From the NCBI GenBank assembly GCA_033239125.1, contig BSWB01000002.1:50565001-50629000 (forward strand): a stretch of DNA of 64,000 nucleotides, written 5' to 3'. This document shows positions 57,851 to 64,000 of the stretch, piece by piece. The position numbers were made by a program, and so were the translations under genes. The notes under the pieces were generated by a model. That model had not been told where the DNA came from, ran no database searches, and saw nothing but the letters and a program-made list of their open reading frames with translations. Origin of the DNA: Fagopyrum homotropicum (lineage: Eukaryota; Streptophyta; Magnoliopsida; Caryophyllales; Polygonaceae). Within the stretch, counting starts at the first letter, position 1. Each line of letters starts with the position of its first letter.

Positions 57851-58124
57851 AGTGCTATCAGCCACACACTAGAACCCTTGTTCGATTGAGCCTAATATAC
57901 ATTTCAACAACTTGTGAACGAACTTACACATGAAGGTCACAAATCATTATTGACACATCAAATCAATCTCTAAGAATAAGTAAATAATGAGTGAACATTT
58001 ATAACTACGAAGGAAAGAAGGATCGCGAGTTGTTACATGTTGGTTGCCCTTGTGTCAAAATGGTGATAAAGTCACATCTTGCTCTAATAATTATTTCCTT
58101 GTATGGAACTAGTTGTGTCTCCTT

Positions 58125-59900
58125 GACGAGGGTTGAAGTGTAAGCTTCAAATCTCGCAAATATTTACCAGACCCATTATAATACGGGAGTCATGATCAAA
58201 CACAAGGAAGACGATGTCTCTCTTTCACAAATTAATTAAGAAAATAAAATAAAAAATAAACTAAATATGTACATAATGTAAATAATGCAACAAAAACTAG
58301 AAACCATAGATCGAGAGTCCTGGTCGACCGAGCAGGTTTTAGTAGATCGTGTATAAACGCAAGTTTAAAAACCAAAAATCAATAGACCAATAACCTGAAA
58401 CAAAATCGGAGCGAAAGCTCAAGTTTTTCAGTACTGGTTAACCGCTCTCTTTGAGGGATTACGTTCGATTACTTCGTAAAATAGTTTAGAAGATAACGGA
58501 GAGAAAAAAGTAGAAAGTTTCAAATAATAGAAGAGATGAAGGCAAATAATAGGTATCAAATAGATAAAACATTTTCGAAATCCTGATCACCACAACATGC
58601 ATATAATATAAATCTAAGTTGACAATTCTACAATATCAAATGTAAGTCATTGTTATGCGGGAGACAACATTGTTTTGATTGTTACGTGCGAAGGACTTTG
58701 CTCGAAATACATCAATATTGTCACCCTTTGATTCCCACAAATTCTCAAGATGACACCTTTGCTTCACACCGAACTCAACATAAGGTATAAGAGCTAGACT
58801 GCCACCTTAAGTCAACATCACCTTGAAGAACATATAAAAAAAAAGAGTGAAGGAATTGTGTCCTTTAACTTAATGTGCAATGACTAAACTTGGAATATAA
58901 CAACTGATAGTGATATACAATCCGCTTATTATAGGAGTCGTAGTGCTTTGCTAGAAGACAACTACGATTTTGAGATTAAACACTTAAACCCATGACTATT
59001 ATAAACGGGTCATATGCGGTCACATACTCAGAGTTGACGGACTAGATCAAAAGAAAGATTGTTTTCGCTATTAATATATACTAGATATATATTAATAATA
59101 ATAGGATAAGTTTTATTTTTGAGATAAGAAATTAAAGAGTTTATTGGTGAAATTAATTAGAGAGTTACTCATAAGGAGTTATTTTGTGAAATGAGTTTAC
59201 AAATCATTTAATATATAATTGTTATGTATTCATAAAAGACGATTAACTCAAATAATTCTCTCTATAATTTCCTAACAAAAAGCTTTTATTTCCTCCAAAA
59301 GTGAAAAACCAATTATTGGTATTGTGATAATCAATTACAATCATCATTCGAATCAATTTAATTGTTACCTTTTTGTTCTTCGTTCTATTAGTCGAAGGCA
59401 AAGGAGATATGGGTGCTAGACTTGTGCGGACCAAGTATAGAAGCACAATTGGGGGTTTCATTCTCTTTCGTTCATCTCTAAATAGATCTAGTTCACGCAT
59501 CAACAAGTATTTCTATGAATAATTTATTGATTTCTATCGATTATGCTTGTAAATCCTTAGATATGATTTGAAATTTGCTCAACTCATCTATTAATCTATC
59601 AAAGAGGATTCCAAGTATTATCATAGCTCATATAGATAAATATCCAATGCATATAATCAATCCAACATCATAGATCAATGTAGTTGGACTCACCAAACCC
59701 AAGAAAAGATAGAATTAGCCAAACATTCATAAAAAAACCTCTAAAGCTTTATTAGTAATCAAAAGTGAAGCCAGTCGAGCGACTTATACAGAGGAAAGAC
59801 GGCAGAAACTTGTGAAAAATCAAAAGAAAGACAATCGACCAAGTGTACAACCCTACCTTTTGTTATTGTACGGGTGTTGATCAACCGACATATGAATGCC
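58125..59900 (-). repeat. LTR-like retroelement repeat J2, split by an insertion
   Basis: Diverged relative of J1 in the same orientation. GGTCGACCGAG lies near 58322, and related TCGACC/TCGAGCGAC forms near 59770 and 59833. Homology with J1 stops near 58842 and resumes near 59640-59665, leaving about 800 bp of unrelated DNA. Confidence 0.5.
58842..59640. mobile_element. Unclassified insertion within J2 (ends approximate)
   Basis: Inferred only because J1 lacks it. The sequence starts near GTGAAGGAATTGTGTCC. It is AT-rich with a TATATATTAATA stretch. It may be a solo LTR or MITE. No clear terminal repeats or duplication were found. No coding capacity. Confidence 0.35.
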
Positions 59901-60344
59901 CCTTTACCATCTTAGGAAGTGTGTGACTGTGCACTCCACAAATAATAATCAATGTTCATTTATCAACATCACTTTCCAACCCATCAAGTTCAAATAAATA
60001 ACCGCCTTTTTCCAATCTATGGATTTGACTGAATGATGAATCAATATCATGTTTGACGTTTTTCTTCTTCTTAGATTGTCCGAAACGTTCACACGTCAAA
60101 CAAAACATACCCCTTTTGTTTCTCATGACCTATTGGAGTTAACACTAGATTTTTCACTTCTCCCATAAAACGAGCCCAATCAAACATATTTTCATCTTAG
60201 CATTTAGGCATTTTTTGAAATAAAATTTAAAAACTTTGAGAGGCTCACTATTTAAAATTGTTTATAAAACATGGTTAGGCTATATATTTATCAAATCCAA
60301 CGGTTATAAACATTCATACACATGACGGGTACACAACACACTAT
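59901..60344. other. Intergenic DNA, no gene seen
   Basis: No feature recognised on either strand. Confidence 0.5.
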
Positions 60345-60626
60345 CCCCCGTTTGGTTGTGACTCTGAAAGCGGAATGGAAACGAATCTTATCAATATGTG
60401 TAACTTGTTCATGAATTTTTTTGGAATAATTTCTTTTGGTTTCATGAATAATGCCCTTGTTTTCCTCCATTTCATTTCCCTATAGGTATCAAAAGTAATC
60501 AAGTTCTCCTACAATTACCTCAAACCATAAGGAATGATTCCAAAAAGTTTCATGAATAAGGATATACTTATAAAGTAGATTCGTTTTCATCCCGTTTCCT
60601 TTTCCAGAGCTACAACCAAACGGGCC
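60345..60626. mobile_element. MITE upstream of the auxin receptor gene
   Basis: About 282 bp with inverted ends: CCCGTTTGGTTGTGACTCTG at the left and, inverted at the right, CCCGTTTGGTTGTAGCTCTG; both continue into GAATGGAAACGAATC-like arms. CTAT flanks both sides, so the target duplication could be 3-4 bp but is ambiguous. CCCGTTTGGTT ends are common in plant hAT and PIF/Harbinger MITEs; I cannot decide which. Confidence 0.7.
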
Positions 60627-61336
60627 CTATAACTATTTTGAATCTTACAAAATTGTACGTAACACATTAGTTTGATATTAATAATTCCGACGCGGTATAT
60701 CTAACATCTAATTTGAAATGTTTGGCAAAGAAAAGAAAATTTATAATAGGGTTTATTATTGAAAGGGTTTATTATTGAAAGGGTAATATCTGAGTCACAG
60801 TAAACCGTTCCAAGTGGGGGCCCACACCCCCAACCGTGCATCTCTCCACCGTTTCCGCTGGCTCCTCTATTAAGTATTAACCCTTGAGCCATTTTCTCCT
60901 GCTCCCCACGATATTACCTCTTCAAATTGTCGTCAATTTATCGCATCGGCACTGTCAAATCTTCATCTTCCAAGCCTTCCCACTTGCCCCGTTTTCTGCG
61001 GTGCCGCTTCTTCGCACCAGATAAGCGTGGCCCTTTCCTCAATCCAACGGCTCTCCCTCCTTCTCCACACCTCCGACAATCTCCACCGTCCGATCACCAA
61101 TTCTCCCTCCCCAACTCGCATCGTAAATTCTCTACCTCATTTACACTGTAATAAAACCCCTCTCCTTCCCCCATTCCACGACATAAAAAGGACCTTATCC
61201 CCTCCCTCAAAGCTTTGGTAATGTCGTCTCAGATCTGAAGAACCACTCCACAACTACTTCACTCTCTCCTCCGCGAAACCTATAGCCGTCATTATTTCCA
61301 CCCACAATCCTGGCTAAAGAGCAGAGATTATCAGCA
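60627..61336 (+). promoter_or_regulatory. Promoter-proximal region and 5' leader of the TIR1/AFB gene
   Basis: The DNA changes from AT-rich (to about 60780) to a CT-rich leader (about 60890-61330), typical of plant 5' untranslated regions. No strong TATA box is seen, so the transcription start is not placed. Short upstream frames (for example 61027-61221) are present and could damp translation if transcribed. Confidence 0.5.
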
Positions 61337-64000
61337 ATGGCGAGCTCGTTCCCCGACGAGGTACTCGAGCATGTCTTCTCCTTCATCGACTCGGATGTTG
61401 ACAGGAACGCCGTTTCGCTCGTCTGCAAGGCCTGGTACGAGATCGAGAGATTGTCTCGCCGGAGGGTATTTATCGGAAACTGTTACGCCGTTACCCCTAC
61501 GATCTTGATTCGGAGGTTTCCGGAGGTTAGATCTCTCGAGCTCAAAGGGAAACCGCACTTTGCTGACTTCAATCTCATCCCTGAGGGTTGGGGTGGCCAT
61601 GTTTATCCCTGGATCGAGGCAATGGCGGTTGCTTATCCTTTGTTGGAGGACCTCAGGTTGAAGAGGATGGTGGTTACTGATGATGGACTGGAGTTGATTG
61701 CTAAGTCGTTTAAGAATTTCAAGGTTCTGGTCTTGAGCTCGTGTGAGGGCTTCAGTACTGATGGTTTGGCCGCCATAGCTGCCAATTGCAGGTTCTGTCT
61801 ACTTGTTTTTTTCTTACTTAATCATGATTGAATTCTGTTTCTCAAGTTATTTTTCTTCAAGCCGTCGAGAATTTATGAAGCTTTTAACGGTTTGACTTTC
61901 TTTATTTGCTACTGTTGAAGTTAATATTAGGGATTTCATGTGTTGATGTATGGATCTTCAGCGGTGTTCGGTTTTTTGCTATGAGAAATGGATTTACGGT
62001 GAAAATAGATTTAGCTGTCGCAAAGCATTGTTGACTCATTATGAGCTTTTTCACGACAAAGTGAAAAATAATTCCAGTTTCATCATGCTACTTTTTTGTA
62101 ATAGAGGGCATTGCTTGATGATGAGCAAAGCGAGATGCTGATTTTTACCGTGTTATTATTTTTTGTTTGTTTGATGGGAAGCTGACGATTGTTCTTCTAC
62201 GCCCTTACATGAACTAGCTCAAGATTCGTTACTATTCTCTATTTGTTCGCCGCGCTTTGACTTGCTTAGATTTTTTGAGATGTGGTTCATATTTGTGAGT
62301 GTTTTAACCATTAATTCACATCCCTTTCAAGTGTCAGTCACAAGCTTCTTGCTTTCTCACATGTATAATAATACTATAAGATGCTCCTATTCAAGTTTAT
62401 ATCCTACTAGTTTTGTTGGATTACATGATTCTATTTGTATTAAATTGGTTATTGGGGGTTCTGAAGCTGAATCCTACTCCTGGACTGTGTGGACCATCAC
62501 ATGGGAAAGGGAAATCCAGATTAAATGCATCTTCTACACTCTTTAGGATATCAAATTTGTCACAAAAGCTTTATAGTTCAAGAGAGAACATTCTATTGTT
62601 GAGTAAAAGTTAAATTCTAAGCTTCTAATGGAAGATAATAGAAAGATGCCAAGAAAATATCATCTTTTGCCTCTTAAATTGGAATATTCGGTTCTATTGC
62701 TTATACTTGGTGCCTTTATTTTTCATGACGTTGAAGTTTATCATCTGTGTACTGCTGTTTAGGAATCTGAGAGAACTTGATTTACGCGAAAGCGATGTCG
62801 AAGATCTTAGTGGGCATTGGCTGAGCCTTTTCCCTGAAAACTGCACTTCTTTGGTATCCTTGAATATTGCTTGTCTGGGCTCGGAGGTTAGCTATTCTTC
62901 GCTGGAACGCTTGGTGAGTAGGTGCCCGAATCTGAAGAGCCTGCGTCTGAATCGTGCTGTGCCTCTTGATAGGCTTCCCAATCTTCTACGCCGGGCTCCT
63001 CAGCTGGAAGAGTTTGGTACAGGGGCTTATTCTGCTGAGCCTCATCTTGATCTCTACTCCACCCTATCTGGGGCATTCTCTGGTTGCAAGCAGCTTAAGA
63101 GCCTCTCTGGATTTTGGGACGTTGTGCCTTCTTATCTTCCTGCAATATATCCTGTCTGCTCGGGGCTTACGACGTTAAATTTGAGTTATGCTGCAATCCA
63201 GAGCCCGGATCTCATCAAGCTTATCACCGAGTGCCCAAACTTGATGCGCCTCTGGGTATGATCAAACTCTGAATGTGCACTTAGTTTTAAGTTTCTTTCA
63301 ACGATTATATGAACTAATGAAAAACATGAATCAGGTACTTGACTACATTGAAGATAGTGGACTTGAAGCACTTTCTACATCTTGCAAGAACCTGCAAGAG
63401 TTAAGAGTCTTTCCTTCTGATCCATTCATTGCAGAGCCAAACGTGACCTTGACAGAACAAGGTCTCGTTTCAGTCTCTCAAGGTTGCCAAAAGCTTAACT
63501 CAGTTCTATACTTCTGCCGTCAGATGACAAACGATGCCTTGGTTACCATAGCTAGGAACACTCCTAACATGGTCCGTTTTCGCTTGTGTATAATCGAGCC
63601 ACACACACCAGACTACTCAACACAACAGCCCCTTGATACAGGTTTCGGTGCTATTGTTGAACACTGCAAAAAACTCAGACGTCTCTCCTTGTCCGGTCAG
63701 CTGACAGACCGTGTATTCGAATACATAGGAACTTACGGGAAGAAGTTAGAGATGCTATCAGTGGCGTTTGCCGGGGAGAGCGACTTGGGCCTCCATCATG
63801 TATTGTCGGGGTGTGAAAGACTTAGGAAATTAGAGATAAGAGATAGCCCTTTTGGGGACAAAGCTGTATTGGCGAATGCTGCAAAGCTGGAGACAATGCG
63901 ATCCCTTTGGATGTCTTCCTGTCCGGTGAGCTTCGAAGCATGTAAGCTCCTAAGCAGAAAGATGCCCAACCTGAACGTGGAGATGATCGACGAGAGGGAA
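61337..64000 (+). CDS. TIR1/AFB1-like: F-box auxin receptor of the TIR1/AFB1 clade, 3' end beyond window
   Basis: This is the substrate-binding subunit of an SCF ubiquitin ligase in the nucleus. It binds auxin and Aux/IAA repressors and marks the latter for destruction. Exons: 61337-61791, 62763-63255 and 63335 to beyond 64000, with GT-AG introns of 971 and 79 bp in phases 2 and 0. Joined, they give 538 open codons. F-box is at residues 4-45 (FPDEVLEHVFSFI). Leucine-rich repeats follow, with LKGKPHFADFN, LRLKRMVVTDDGLEL and LSSCEGFSTDGLA. By alignment to Arabidopsis TIR1 (offset 4), E8, E11, H74, R399, R432, S434 and R480 match E12, E15, H78, R403, R436, S438 and R484, known for SCF assembly and auxin or Aux/IAA contact. 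The clade is TIR1/AFB1, not AFB2/3 or AFB4/5, by overall wording. About 50 C-terminal residues lie outside. It looks intact. Confidence 0.95.
63894..63911 (+). promoter_or_regulatory. miR393 target site in the TIR1/AFB coding sequence
   Basis: CAATGCGATCCCTTTGGA in the third exon (coding ETMRSLWM) is complementary over 18 contiguous bases to the 5' part of miR393, the conserved plant microRNA that cleaves TIR1/AFB2/AFB3 messages at this position. Bases opposite the miRNA 3' end do not all pair, as in other species. Confidence 0.9.

Noticed and set aside
61950..62546. Small open frames between the first two receptor exons as separate genes
   Set aside because: They lie within intron 1 of the TIR1/AFB gene, and none has a recognisable domain or splice support.

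Overview
This window is nuclear DNA of a flowering plant, most likely a eudicot. The evidence is a three-exon TIR1/AFB1-type auxin receptor gene at the right edge (61337 to beyond 64000), with plant splice sites and a miR393 site, and roughly 60 kb of typical plant LTR retrotransposons to its left. I cannot name the species or order from sequence alone.

Layout. Positions 1-28943 are a nest of Ty3/gypsy elements. Chromovirus C (23670-28912) is cut by a Tekay-like LTR G (22725-23669). G is cut by the Athila-like element B1 (3680-22724). B1 carries element A (1-3679) inside its internal region and element F (12354-22108) inside its own 5' LTR. F has two LTRs of exactly 2646 bp. Positions 28944-39132 hold a second Athila-like copy, B2, on the + strand. 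It has lost all of pol and carries a hAT-like DNA transposon (33291-34845, 8-bp TSD) and a solo LTR D (35391-37097, 5-bp TSD). Its right LTR runs on into a second copy of the primer site and leader. A LINE fragment (39240-39655) and a Mutator-like TIR element (39931-40915) follow. Positions 42038-51716 are a young Sirevirus-like Ty1/copia element E with apparently identical 1168-bp LTRs, gag, pol and an extra ORF in the envelope position. An older truncated relative H follows (52270-55880), then two diverged LTR-like repeats J1 and J2, a small MITE and the TIR1/AFB gene.

Genes. The auxin receptor is the only host gene I can support. All other coding sequence is retroelement gag, protease, RT, RNase H, integrase or accessory ORF, and every copy carries stops, frameshifts, deletions or catalytic-residue changes.

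Main unusual signal. Each LTR-retrotransposon family carries its own short, nearly perfect palindrome. It is repeated many times in the LTR, in internal non-coding DNA and, for several families, inside coding sequence. The motifs are CCGCAGGGGCGG-type in A, CACCTCGGTCGAGGTG in B, AATCTCGGCCGAGATT in C, CCACGGTCGTGG in D, GTAAGGCCTTAC/AAGATCTTAC in E, and probably GGTCGACC in J. In A and B the coding copies sit in different reading frames, so the repetition is at DNA or RNA level and not a protein repeat. Families B and D share LTR backbone around R/U5 but carry different palindromes, which suggests the motif changes faster than its carrier. I consider this the best candidate for an undescribed system in the window.
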